DNA of 64,000 bases from Acinetobacter modestus (GTDB taxonomy: Bacteria > Pseudomonadota > Gammaproteobacteria > Pseudomonadales > Moraxellaceae), in assembly GCF_014636095.1 (NCBI RefSeq), contig NZ_BMDV01000001.1, positions 62,001-126,000 on the forward strand, in the 5' to 3' direction. Made by a program: the position numbers and the translations under genes. Below, piece by piece: positions 1 through 8,650 of this stretch (the stretch's first letter is position 1; each line of letters begins with the position of its first letter). The notes under the pieces were generated by a model, which was not told where the DNA came from, did not search any database, and worked only from the letters and a program-made list of their open reading frames with translations.

Positions 1-502
1 CTAAATGTGTCAACGTTAAAGTTTCGATAAAGCCTTCATCATAATAATCAGGCATACCTGTTTTCGCTGTTTGCATTGCTGCTCGAGCTGCATGATTATC
101 ATTGAAAATAATCATTTGGCTAAAATTAGGTTCATACATACTGATTTTCACATGAGCGCCTAAAGCCTTAACCAAAGATTTCCCTCTATAGTTTTGATCA
201 ACACGTAGATCGCTGGCATATCTTAGACTCTGTATTTGTCTATTGATATAACACGGTCGATAACCATTGCTATAACAGGCCACCTTTTTCTGCTGTTCCA
301 TATCCTCGATGACAACATGTAATTTATGTCTATACAGAATGTCCGAAGCGTTAAAATAGCTCGGTTCACGCTGAAAGCTAATCTGCACGCCTCTGGTTGT
401 CATTGGAACAGCAATGAGCTGTCTTAAACCTTGATCATCCTCGAGTGTAGCTTCTCGCGTAATTAAGGTATTGTCGCGATGTTGTACTAAATCCATGTTC
501 AT
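1..502 (-). CDS. GNAT-family N-acetyltransferase (3' end cut by window edge)
   Basis: Partial gene, about 167 codons visible, running off the left edge so the C-terminus is missing. Starting at the ATG at 502-500 it overlaps the stop of the TolC-like gene (TAATG), so translation is probably coupled. The middle holds an LRV-DQNYRGKSL stretch matching the acetyl-CoA pyrophosphate-binding motif A (R/Q-x-x-G-x-G/A) of GNAT enzymes, followed by a helix and an N-rich IIFNDN segment typical of motif B. The substrate is unknown. It is the last visible gene of the coupled set GNAT-like / GH3 / TolC-like / GNAT, suggesting a tailoring role on the product made or exported there (inference). A second in-frame ATG two codons on (496-494) is possible. 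Confidence 0.75.
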   Translation of the reverse strand, partial: MNMDLVQHRDNTLITREATLEDDQGLRQLIAVPMTTRGVQISFQREPSYFNASDILYRHKLHVVIEDMEQQKKVACYSNGYRPCYINRQIQSLRYASDLRVDQNYRGKSLVKALGAHVKISMYEPNFSQMIIFNDNHAARAAMQTAKTGMPDYYDEGFIETLTLTHL

Positions 503-1833
503 TAATTATTGACCTGTTGATGATGTGGTGTTGACACTAAATCATTCAAACTTCCTATTTGATCTAGTAATTGATATACAAATACAACTTCGTCCTGTTG
601 ATTGACCGTTTTTTGAGTCTGGACATCCAATAACTTCTGTTCAGTATTGAGTAAATCAAATGTTGTTTTTGTACCCAGTTCAAATTCTTTACGCGTATAA
701 ACAAATGCGATTGAAGCTGCGTCAATTGCATTTTGCAGTGCATCTTTATTTTGACGAATGGTTTGAAGTTGTGCGTAAGTCGTCCGGATACGCTGATTCA
801 AATCTAATTCCAGACTTTTGATTTTCTGATTAGCAAGCTCAATATCGACTTGAGCTTTATTAATATTTGCTCTATTGAGTCCATCATCATATAGCGGTAC
901 ATTTAACTGAACACCAACCATATAATTATTACTTTCAGAACCGATATTGGTTGCTTCATGTTGAGCCCCTAATTTGCTGGTGAGCATTACTGTCGGCCAA
1001 AGTTCTCTTTTGGTTAAAGCGTATTGCTTTTCCGCCGCTTGTTTTTCAAATTTGGCTTGTATTAAAGCAGGATGATTTTTGGTTTTTGATAAAAGTTCAT
1101 CGACGTTATTGGCAATGCTAGGTAATTGATTGATTGCAACCAAACCATCAGGGGCTGCCCCTGTGATTTGGTAAAATTGCGCTTCACTGATCGTTAAGTT
1201 GGATTGTGCTTGAGTAATATCTGCTTGTCCCTGAGCGACTTGTGCCAAAACTTGAGCCAAATCTGCACGTGTGATCATGCCCACATCAAAACGTCGTTGA
1301 GACTCATACAAAGAACGCTGCAAATTAGACATGGTTTTCTTTCGGAGCTCTAAAATCGCTTTTTTCTTGAGTACATCGGTATAGACCATCACTGTATTCA
1401 ATATCGTTTCTGATCGTTGATCTGATAACGCTTCATTACGTGCTGAAAGCTGATTCTTCGCAACTTCAACACCTAAACGGTGTCGACCAGAAGTATAAAC
1501 TGGATAATCCATTTGAAGTTGCAAACTACGACCTTTACGATTTCCTTCTGTTGGAAACATAACCATCGTCGGAGTTTCTATTTTTTCATAATCCAATTGC
1601 CCAACGAGATTGACTTTGAGTCCATCTCGTTGAGTTGCTTGATTAAGCATTGCCGTGGATTGATTGACACTTAAGCGACTTAGTTCTAATTGGCTTTCAT
1701 GCCTTAAACTAGCAGAAAATGCATCATCTAAAGTCATCGCGTTCACTGAACTGGCAGCACAGCACAGGCTTAAATACACTAAGTATCGATACATACTTTT
1801 TTCTGGTCTAATTTGATTTATTCCTTTATTCAT
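502..1833 (-). CDS. TolC-family outer-membrane efflux protein
   Basis: Outer-membrane channel of the TolC/OEP family, 443 codons. The N-terminus carries a signal peptide (hydrophobic YLVYLSLCCAASS then VNA, cleavage near residue 32) followed by MTLDDAFSASLRHES, the usual start of OEP domains. Two long helical OEP repeats follow, with the second repeat showing the characteristic QDEVVFVYQLLDQIG-like end. The ATG at 1833 overlaps the GH3 stop by four bases (ATGA); an internal ATG at 1794 would give a shorter signal peptide and cannot be excluded. No lipobox is seen. With the EmrA- and EmrB-type genes at 4.4-7.0 kb it can form a complete tripartite pump (inference from context). Confidence 0.9.
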   Translation of the reverse strand: MNKGINQIRPEKSMYRYLVYLSLCCAASSVNAMTLDDAFSASLRHESQLELSRLSVNQSTAMLNQATQRDGLKVNLVGQLDYEKIETPTMVMFPTEGNRKGRSLQLQMDYPVYTSGRHRLGVEVAKNQLSARNEALSDQRSETILNTVMVYTDVLKKKAILELRKKTMSNLQRSLYESQRRFDVGMITRADLAQVLAQVAQGQADITQAQSNLTISEAQFYQITGAAPDGLVAINQLPSIANNVDELLSKTKNHPALIQAKFEKQAAEKQYALTKRELWPTVMLTSKLGAQHEATNIGSESNNYMVGVQLNVPLYDDGLNRANINKAQVDIELANQKIKSLELDLNQRIRTTYAQLQTIRQNKDALQNAIDAASIAFVYTRKEFELGTKTTFDLLNTEQKLLDVQTQKTVNQQDEVVFVYQLLDQIGSLNDLVSTPHHQQVNN

Positions 1834-3416
1834 AGCCGTTCCAAACTATTTAAAGTAATTTTCTTTAAAGGTTCTGGCTTGATATTTCCTTCAATTAAAC
1901 CATCAGACATCACCAACTTTTTATAAGCAGCCCAGCCATTATCTGCCTTACGAATTTGTGGTTGATCAAGTTGACCTAGATTACGCGCTAATTCGTAATG
2001 GAAGTTTTGACGCAAAATATTATCAATATATTCATGATCAACTGAGTGATGAATATCTCCTTCAAACAATACACAATAAAATGGTTTTGTGAGCTGCTGT
2101 GTATCTATAGCAAGCAGAGAAATCGCTTTAGATTCAGTATCATTTAGATGAGATAACAACTGTTGTGCAGTCTCTGGGGCAAGCTTTTCGCCGACTAAAT
2201 CCACGCCAAAACGACGACCTTGAAATTCAAAGCAAGGCAGCTGTTCTAAGAAACCTGTGACTAATAAGCAATCGTCTAAACAATATCGTAGTAATCCATT
2301 ACCTGAAGTAATAATTGGGCTAACAACATCACCTAATTTGAGTTCCCAAGACGGAATGATTTTTCCTTCATTTTCGCCCGCTAAGTATTCAAATTCATAG
2401 AAATGGCTTTGATATGCCAACGGATACTGACCATTATATGGAATAGTGACCACACCTTCTGTCGCCCAAAGCCCTTTACCTTCAAACTGAACAAATGGCA
2501 ATCGCTGTTGTAGTTTTTCAGCCCAATCTTTTGATCCAGCAGTGTCCCAGCTCGATAACAAGCTCAATTTCGGCCATAATTTTTCAAAATCAATTTGGTG
2601 ATCATGTGTAGCATTCATTAAACGCTTCGCACTTTTTGGACTAAATGGTGCTTTAACTTGTTCTAAATATGATTGGCGTGCCCCCCATGAACCACTATCA
2701 AGAACCTCAGCAATCTCATCTTGCATGGCTTCTAAACGGTCAAGTAATTGCAAGGCAAATGTTGGACTCCAAACAGAAATCATGGCTAAATTATGATTGG
2801 CGACCAAATAGCATAAAGTCGCAAATAAAGCATCATCAGCATTTGCAGCAAAAGCAACATTACTTGGAACAGCTTGGGTAAATTTAGAAAGTATACGTTT
2901 CCCAATACCTAACAAAGCACTGTCATCATTGAGATTTTTATCTTTTAATACTTCACGTTGACTTTCAGGTAACCACGAAACCGACCAATAGTGTGTACCA
3001 CCCTGTAAATGCGGACATTTACGATACATACTCGCTAACCATGGTGCGATTGCATGATCAAGTTCATCTAAAAATAATTGGGTATAAGGAATAAATTTAA
3101 TTTGTTCGCTTGAACCACTGGTCGGTTGAAAACGAATCAGTTTACTGCTTGAAAGTGATAATTTTTGCTCACGATATAGATTTATCTGCTCTCGCCAATC
3201 TGCATAACGTGAGGAAGAAAAATATTGTATAAATTGCTCATAACTTGAAATATTCTGTTTTTGCGCAAGATTTGATGATTTCAAAATTGAGTTCAATATT
3301 TGACGTTGAGCTGTCTCTAAGTCAATTGCATTTTTCCTAAAATGTTGATCTGCCAAATTACACCAACGCTTCAGAATAATGTGAGATCCCGTAGTGAGCC
3401 ATTCTGTATATTTCAT
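1830..3416 (-). CDS. GH3-family acyl-adenylating / acid-amido synthetase-like protein
   Basis: Member of the GH3 branch of adenylating enzymes, which in plants link hormone acids to amino acids through acyl-AMP. All three nucleotide-binding motifs are visible: TSGSS at residues 99-103 (motif I), LWATEGVV around 316-323 (motif II), and LRYCLDD around 376-382 followed by FEFQGRRF (motif III). Length 528 is normal for bacterial GH3 proteins. It overlaps the upstream GNAT-like gene by four bases and the downstream TolC-like gene by four, so the set is co-translated. Bacterial GH3 homologues are largely uncharacterised; activation of an acid for amide or ester formation is family-based inference, and substrate and acceptor are unknown. 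Confidence 0.85.
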   Translation of the reverse strand: MKYTEWLTTGSHIILKRWCNLADQHFRKNAIDLETAQRQILNSILKSSNLAQKQNISSYEQFIQYFSSSRYADWREQINLYREQKLSLSSSKLIRFQPTSGSSEQIKFIPYTQLFLDELDHAIAPWLASMYRKCPHLQGGTHYWSVSWLPESQREVLKDKNLNDDSALLGIGKRILSKFTQAVPSNVAFAANADDALFATLCYLVANHNLAMISVWSPTFALQLLDRLEAMQDEIAEVLDSGSWGARQSYLEQVKAPFSPKSAKRLMNATHDHQIDFEKLWPKLSLLSSWDTAGSKDWAEKLQQRLPFVQFEGKGLWATEGVVTIPYNGQYPLAYQSHFYEFEYLAGENEGKIIPSWELKLGDVVSPIITSGNGLLRYCLDDCLLVTGFLEQLPCFEFQGRRFGVDLVGEKLAPETAQQLLSHLNDTESKAISLLAIDTQQLTKPFYCVLFEGDIHHSVDHEYIDNILRQNFHYELARNLGQLDQPQIRKADNGWAAYKKLVMSDGLIEGNIKPEPLKKITLNSLERL

Positions 3417-4234
3417 TTTGAGATACTCTTGCTTATTTTACGGTTAGTCCTGATGGCTTCATGTTTACCTTTACTTACAGGCTTTGTAATAAATCTCGCA
3501 GGGAAACGAGCCAAGTCTTTCCAACCTAATCGACCGATGCACGGTAATTCTGTACCAGTCGTCCAAGTTGGATTTTTTCTTTCAAAAAAGTCAATTTTAG
3601 GATTAGTTATTCTCATTTCTTCGGTAATTGGTGCGATTTCGCCTTTTAATGGTTGATAATCATCGCCGAAGTTTAATAATCCAACCTCTTTATCGTAATA
3701 CTCCCCAAAGAAGTTTTCGCAATAATGCTCAATCACATTAGAAAGATGTTCATTTTCACCATTAACATGCGGATAATAAACATAATAATTATTTGCCAAT
3801 AATAAATAAGTCTTATAACCCTTCGAGATTAGCAACCAGTAAAACTCATTGAATGGATACTTAACTCGGAGTTTAATAATAAGTTTCAACATGGTTGACT
3901 GAAGTGTTCTATTTCCCCAAAACTCTTTTAAAATTACAGTGTCCCCACTAAATAAAACGGTATAGTCTTTACCATTTAAATAAAAATGTTGAACAGCAAC
4001 TGTAGAAAATCCAACCACTTCATCTGTTTTAGAGTTAAAAATCAGCATTGCACCACTTTTCTTTTTGAAATCATTTACAAATATTTCAAACTGAGTGTTC
4101 TCATAATATTGCTCATATATTGAGTACATCGCTTTTAGTCTATCAAGATCAATTTTCTCCATTTCAATATATTGACCATAAGTTGTTTCCTTATTATTCA
4201 AAATTGAAATAATTTTTGCCGTTGTATTAATCAT
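3413..4234 (-). CDS. GNAT-fold-like protein encoded with GH3 enzyme
   Basis: 273 codons, no clear family name from sequence alone. The centre looks like an acyltransferase of the GNAT/autoinducer-synthase class: a beta strand YTVLFSGDTVILKEFWGNRTL followed by a helix (LKLIIKLRVKYP), then a WLLISKG strand and a helix with LLANNYY, resembling motif A and motif B spacing. The N-terminus, with the helix LKAMYSIYEQYYENTQFEIF, precedes a GAMLIF..VVGFSTV hairpin as in GNATs. The C-terminal part is basic (KPVSKGKHEAIRTNRK). It starts the tightly overlapping block and lies 154 bases after emrB. A role as acyl or aminoacyl transferase working with GH3 is inference. It could instead be a related N-acyl amino acid synthase. 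Confidence 0.6.
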   Translation of the reverse strand: MINTTAKIISILNNKETTYGQYIEMEKIDLDRLKAMYSIYEQYYENTQFEIFVNDFKKKSGAMLIFNSKTDEVVGFSTVAVQHFYLNGKDYTVLFSGDTVILKEFWGNRTLQSTMLKLIIKLRVKYPFNEFYWLLISKGYKTYLLLANNYYVYYPHVNGENEHLSNVIEHYCENFFGEYYDKEVGLLNFGDDYQPLKGEIAPITEEMRITNPKIDFFERKNPTWTTGTELPCIGRLGWKDLARFPARFITKPVSKGKHEAIRTNRKISKSISK

Positions 4235-4388
4235 AAGTCAGTCCATTAAATTTTGAATATGAAGATCTCTATCTCATTAAGAAATATAAAATTCATATAG
4301 ATTTTTGTTTTAAGGAATCAAATGCTGAATATGTTCCTTTTTATTTTTAAATCATTAAAAAATGATTTTACCCTCTAGCTTAATTCAT

Positions 4389-5936
4389 CTATATATTCAT
4401 TTTTTTTGCCCTGTCCATAAAAATTGTAAGAAATGCGGTAATCACCATAATCATTGCAAGGATGCGTAATAAATCATTAAAACTTGATGTAAGTGCTTGA
4501 TAATGAATGTCTCGATAAATAACACTCAATGCTATTTGCTGAGCATCTACTCCAATATCTTGATATTTAGCGGTAAGTTGATCTAATCGTTCTATAAACA
4601 ACCAATTTTGCGGTGACATATATTGATTAAGCTGAGTTACATGTAATGCAGTTAGCCAATCAAGTGATGAGTTGATTAATGCTAATCCAACTGCACCACC
4701 AATATTACGCATAAGGTTATAAATACCACTTGCATCTGCAACTTTAGAAATTGGTAATGTACTCATCGCTAAATGAGATACAACAATTAAGCAGATCATT
4801 AAGCCAATACCACGATAAACCTGTGGCCAAAACATAAAGTCGTAATCACTCTGAATACTTAAATGTGAATTTAACCAAACACCAAAGCCAGCTAAAATCA
4901 TTCCAACAAAAACTGTTTTGCGTGTATCAAAATTTGGAATTAACCATGCCAATAATGGTGCAAAGAAAAACATCACAATACCCGTAACCATCATAATATG
5001 ACCAATCTGGCTACTATTCATTTCTCTTACTTGCCCAAGAAAAACAGGAATCATATAACCTAAACCGTATAATGCCATTCCAATAACAAAAGTAATGATC
5101 GAGCTTAATGTGAAGTTTTTATTTCTAAATACACTTAAATCTAATAATGGTTTTGGTTGTGTAAAACTGCGTGAAAAGAAGATAAAACCACCTGTGATAC
5201 ATACAACAAATGCAATTCTAACCCCCATATCCACAAACCAGTCATGACGTGCACCTTCATCAAGGAAATATTCCAAACCACCTAAAAACATTGCCATACC
5301 AATTAAAGCGAACCAATCCATCGTTTTAATCAAAGCATGATTCGGTTTATCAATATTTGGACCTGAAAAAATAATTGTGGCAATAATAATCCCTGGGATG
5401 ATATTAATCAGAAACATCCAGTGCCATGAAAAATTATTGGTTAACCAGCCCCCAATTGTTGGACCGATTGCAGGACCCAAAGTACTCACCATTCCAAATA
5501 CAACCAATGGGAGTGAACGTTTAACTTCAGGAAAAAGTAAAAATAAGGCAGTCATTGAGGTAGGAATCATGCCACCGCCCATAAAACCTTGTATCGCTCT
5601 AAAAACCAATAAGCTCTCTAAGTTCCAAGCCAATGCACACAGTAGCGAACTAATGGTGAAACCAATTGCACAGAGTGTGTAATAAATACGAGTTGATAAA
5701 ATGCGAGAGACAATGCTGGACATAGGAATCGCAATAATTTCTGCAATTAAATAAACGGTTTGTACCCATGTCACTTCATAACGACTCGCACTCATTCCTG
5801 CCTGTACTTCATTCAACGAGCTGGCAACAATTTGAATGTCAAGAATCGCCATGAAATTACCAAAGATCATTGCGACAAAAATGATCCACGCGACTTTTGG
5901 CGCAAATTTCCATTCAGCGTCATTATGCTTATTCAT
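4389..5936 (-). CDS. emrB: DHA2-family MFS multidrug efflux permease (EmrB type)
   Basis: 515 residues with about 14 hydrophobic helices, the pattern of DHA2 drug:H+ antiporters. Early motif D1-like segment FMAILDIQIVASSL with the helix-1 Asp, followed by the W-VQTVYLIAEIIAIP stretch and the helix-5 motif C equivalent GPAIGPTIGGWL are diagnostic. The C-terminal SSFNDLLRILAMIM is also EmrB-like. It lies 25 bases downstream of the EmrA-type adaptor on the same strand. It is the inner-membrane pump of the tripartite system completed by the TolC-like protein. Substrate unknown; since biosynthetic genes follow in the same direction, a self-made product is as likely as a drug (inference). Confidence 0.92.
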   Translation of the reverse strand: MNKHNDAEWKFAPKVAWIIFVAMIFGNFMAILDIQIVASSLNEVQAGMSASRYEVTWVQTVYLIAEIIAIPMSSIVSRILSTRIYYTLCAIGFTISSLLCALAWNLESLLVFRAIQGFMGGGMIPTSMTALFLLFPEVKRSLPLVVFGMVSTLGPAIGPTIGGWLTNNFSWHWMFLINIIPGIIIATIIFSGPNIDKPNHALIKTMDWFALIGMAMFLGGLEYFLDEGARHDWFVDMGVRIAFVVCITGGFIFFSRSFTQPKPLLDLSVFRNKNFTLSSIITFVIGMALYGLGYMIPVFLGQVREMNSSQIGHIMMVTGIVMFFFAPLLAWLIPNFDTRKTVFVGMILAGFGVWLNSHLSIQSDYDFMFWPQVYRGIGLMICLIVVSHLAMSTLPISKVADASGIYNLMRNIGGAVGLALINSSLDWLTALHVTQLNQYMSPQNWLFIERLDQLTAKYQDIGVDAQQIALSVIYRDIHYQALTSSFNDLLRILAMIMVITAFLTIFMDRAKKMNI

Positions 5937-5961
5937 TTTTTATACCTTTAAGACTTTATTA

Positions 5962-7035
5962 TTATGTTCTTAAGTCCACGGTGGCACTAACAGACATTCC
6001 GGGCTTTATCAGCTCTGCATGGGATGTCGGATCTATAGAAATACGTACAGGTATACGTTGAACAACTTTATTAAAATTACCTGTTGCGTTATCTGGTGGC
6101 ATCAAAGAAAAAGTTGCACCAGATGCTGGAGAAAAGCTCTCTATTTTTCCTGTATAAGTTAAACTTGGGTAAGCATCAACTTTAAGTTTAACAGATTGAC
6201 CAATATGCATTTTTTCAATCTGTGTTTCTTTAAAATTCGCCTGAACATATAAACTATTTTCAGGAATAATCGCCATCAAACGGGTTTGTGGTGAAACACG
6301 TGATCCTTTTTGAATCGAAAGACTGCCTATTTTCCCAGAGACAGGACTTATAACTTTTGCTGAATTTAAATCAATTTGATAAAGATTTAGCGAGGCATGA
6401 GCACTTTGAATATCAGCTAAGAGTTGTGCCCTACTTGCTTGCATACTTCCTAGTTGTGCTTCTGCTGAATGAACTGTTGCCTGAGCCTTCGTTAATTGAG
6501 CTTGTGCTGCCAAATACTGAGATTGAATACCTTCAAAATTTTGTCGCGTGATAACACCATCTTTTAATAAATCTTGGTAACGAGAAAAGTCCTTTTTTAA
6601 CCGAGATAAATCTGCTTCCGCTGCAAGCACACCACTAGTCGCTTCGGTAATGGTTGAACGTGCTGACCTTTCATTTTGTTGCTGAACAGCTAATGCCGCT
6701 TCTTTTAAATTGACAACTGAACGTGCTTGCTCATAACGCGCTTGATAATCACGATGATCTAAAATGGCTAAAGGCTCCCCTTTCTTTACCATTTGATTAT
6801 CGCTAATCATTAATTCAAGTACTTCACCTGAAACTTTTGGCATTACCCATGTTACATCGGCTTGCACATAAGCATTATCAGTTGATTGATAAAACCGAAA
6901 TACAAATAAGTAATACATTATTCCTATCAATAGGCATAACGTGAGTAAACTAAAAACAATCCAAGTTACTTTCTTACGCTCTTGGAAATTAATTTCTGTT
7001 TCCACCTGAACCAAGGCATCCATATTTAAATCCAT
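5962..7035 (-). CDS. emrA: HlyD/EmrA-family periplasmic adaptor
   Basis: 357 residues with one N-terminal membrane anchor (VTWIVFSLLTLCLLIGIMYYLFVF, about 24-47), then the biotinyl-lipoyl-like half FYQSTDNAYVQADVTWVMPKVSG, a long coiled-coil hairpin (about 95-215), the second lipoyl half (SPVSGKIGSLSIQKGSRV) and a beta-barrel domain. This is the EmrA/VceA pattern. Two in-frame starts exist, 7035 and 7023; neither has a strong ribosome-binding site, and the upstream one is taken. It is the first gene of the minus-strand block that continues with emrB. An imperfect inverted repeat lies about 30 bases upstream (7064-7081). Confidence 0.92.
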   Translation of the reverse strand: MDLNMDALVQVETEINFQERKKVTWIVFSLLTLCLLIGIMYYLFVFRFYQSTDNAYVQADVTWVMPKVSGEVLELMISDNQMVKKGEPLAILDHRDYQARYEQARSVVNLKEAALAVQQQNERSARSTITEATSGVLAAEADLSRLKKDFSRYQDLLKDGVITRQNFEGIQSQYLAAQAQLTKAQATVHSAEAQLGSMQASRAQLLADIQSAHASLNLYQIDLNSAKVISPVSGKIGSLSIQKGSRVSPQTRLMAIIPENSLYVQANFKETQIEKMHIGQSVKLKVDAYPSLTYTGKIESFSPASGATFSLMPPDNATGNFNKVVQRIPVRISIDPTSHAELIKPGMSVSATVDLRT

Positions 7036-7729
7036 GTACTTGTAATTTAAGGTTTTTATTTTAACCCAAGTCTATATGGGTAATTTTTATAGCTTTTGTT
7101 TAGAACAACTAAACAAATCACTATAAATATCAAATTGGCGTAAATTATCATTCTTAGAGTAATAAAATGTCATTGACCGTGATTTCAGTGAACAAGTGTT
7201 TTTATGTCAATCATATTTACCTCAAAAATATTATAAAAGTAAAGATCTATACTTTTATTTTTACAGTTATATATCTATATAAAATTCAAAAAATATAAAC
7301 TATAGTTTTGATATTTAATGGAAAAATAAATTTAAATACATTTTAAAAATTTGATTTAGAACTCTTTTTCTTCATGAATTTTTCCTATGTTTATAACTAG
7401 AAATTTGTAATATTTACCGGTTATAAAAATGTAACTATGAGCAAAAATTGAATCTTTATAGTTTTGCTTTTTGATTTTAATTACTTAAATTGTCGTTTAG
7501 ATGACAGTTTTGTGCATATAAATTACCTAAAGTAGGGTGGCAAGGAGGAAGTAATATTATTCAAATAAATATGTTGTAATTCTTTAATTTATAGGAATAT
7601 TACAATTATTTTTTATAAGTTATTCGATTTAACCTAAGTTTACTTAGATTTTTGATATTTAACTTAGGCGCACATAGTACATCAAAAATATCAAATTTCA
7701 AAAAATATCACCAAAAGGAAAAACGGTTC
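7036..7729. other. 694-base AT-rich intergenic region with candidate operators
   Basis: Divergent spacer between emrA (minus) and the BASS transporter gene (plus). No reading frame with coding character was found. Visible elements: an inverted repeat ACCCA-N8-TGGGT at 7064-7081 close to the emrA start; a palindrome CTAAGT-TT-ACTTAG at 7634-7647 with a third half site AACTTAGG at about 7661-7668 before the BASS gene; and a strong but startless Shine-Dalgarno-like AAGGAGGAAG around 7540-7550. No regulator gene is adjacent, so any regulator acts from elsewhere. Confidence 0.5.
7634..7647. promoter_or_regulatory. Palindrome upstream of BASS transporter, possible operator
   Basis: CTAAGT-TT-ACTTAG is a perfect 6-bp inverted repeat with a 2-base centre, about 85 bases upstream of the ATG. 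An extra half site AACTTAGG follows roughly 14 bases later. The geometry suits a dimeric regulator of the TetR/MarR/LysR kind; the regulator is not identified. Confidence 0.35.
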
Positions 7730-8584
7730 ATGGATTCAGGATTGATCACAATATTTTTACCTATTGCTCTAGCAATTGTTATGGCTGGTATGGGCTTAGA
7801 ATTAACACTTAAAGACTTTGCAAGGGTCAGTAAACATCCCAAAGCTGTTTTGATCGCTTTATTCTGTCAGCTCATTTTATTGGTGGGTATCGCATTCTTA
7901 ATTTGTAAGATACTCGCATTACCACCACTTTTAGCCGTAGGTTTGATGTTATTAGCTGCATCACCTGGCGGTACCACTGCCAATTTATTTAGTTATTTGT
8001 ATAAAGGCGATATTGCGCTCAATATTACTTTAACTGCTATCAACGCAATTGTCGCAGCGGTCTTTCTTCCCTTTATTGTCAACTTTTCAATTTTACATTT
8101 TATGAATGAAGGTCAACAAGTTGGTCTACAATTCACCAAAGTTTTACAGGTTTTCTTAATTATTTTAGTGCCTGTATGTATTGGCATGCTTATTCGTCAC
8201 TATGCACCTCACCTTGCTGAAAAACTAAATCGTCCTGTGCGTATTTTTGCGGTGGTTTTTCTGCTGATTATTATTCTAGGTGCAATCATTAAAGAGCGAA
8301 GCAATTTGGTTGATTATATTGGTCAAATTGGTCTGGCAACTGCATTATTCTGTGCAATCAGCTTAATGGTTGGTTATTTCGTTCCGCGTATACTTGGTAT
8401 TAATTCATATCAAGCACGTGCCTGTGCATTTGAAATCGGGATTCATAACAGTACTTTATCCATGACGATAGCACTTACCGTTATGGCAAGTACCACCATC
8501 GCGATGCCTGCTGCTGTATACTCAATTTTTATGTATATTTTCGCGACTATTTTTGGTACGTTGATTACTCGATTTGAAAAATAA
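7730..8584 (+). CDS. Bile acid:sodium symporter (BASS) family transporter
   Basis: 284 residues from the ATG at 7730, chosen because AAAAGGAAAAAC precedes it at good spacing; a longer frame from a TTG at 7652 lacks such a site. About nine to ten hydrophobic helices. The AASPGGTTANLFSYLYKGDIALNITLTAINA stretch carries the SPGG-T-N and ALS/NxT-type sodium-site signatures of BASS proteins, and GIHNSTLSMTIAL near the end matches the second crossover (xEIGIHNS). BASS members carry bile acids, keto acids or pantoate. Its convergent neighbour is a ketopantoate-reductase-like gene, which makes a ketopantoate/pantoate-like substrate worth testing (inference). A shared bidirectional terminator separates them. 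Confidence 0.88.
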   Translation: MDSGLITIFLPIALAIVMAGMGLELTLKDFARVSKHPKAVLIALFCQLILLVGIAFLICKILALPPLLAVGLMLLAASPGGTTANLFSYLYKGDIALNITLTAINAIVAAVFLPFIVNFSILHFMNEGQQVGLQFTKVLQVFLIILVPVCIGMLIRHYAPHLAEKLNRPVRIFAVVFLLIIILGAIIKERSNLVDYIGQIGLATALFCAISLMVGYFVPRILGINSYQARACAFEIGIHNSTLSMTIALTVMASTTIAMPAAVYSIFMYIFATIFGTLITRFEK

Positions 8585-8624
8585 AAATATATAAATTATT
8601 AATAAATATTAATTTTTATAAAAT

Positions 8625-8650
8625 AAAAGCGTATATCACTATACGCTTTT
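8625..8650. terminator. Bidirectional terminator between BASS and panE-like genes
   Basis: Perfect 11-bp stem AAAAGCGTATA / TATACGCTTTT with a TCAC loop (8636-8639). A-tract on one side and T-tract on the other let it serve both converging transcripts. It overlaps the last codons of the minus-strand gene. Confidence 0.85.

Noticed and set aside
4389..7035. Assignment of EmrAB simply as drug-resistance pump.
   Set aside because: The coupled GH3 and GNAT genes make export of an endogenous product as likely; no resistance gene is nearby to decide.
7540..7600. Strong Shine-Dalgarno-like AAGGAGGAAG in the emrA-BASS spacer, suggesting a small gene.
   Set aside because: No start codon at a proper distance; the nearest frame from ATT is only seven codons, and the nearest ATG is too far.
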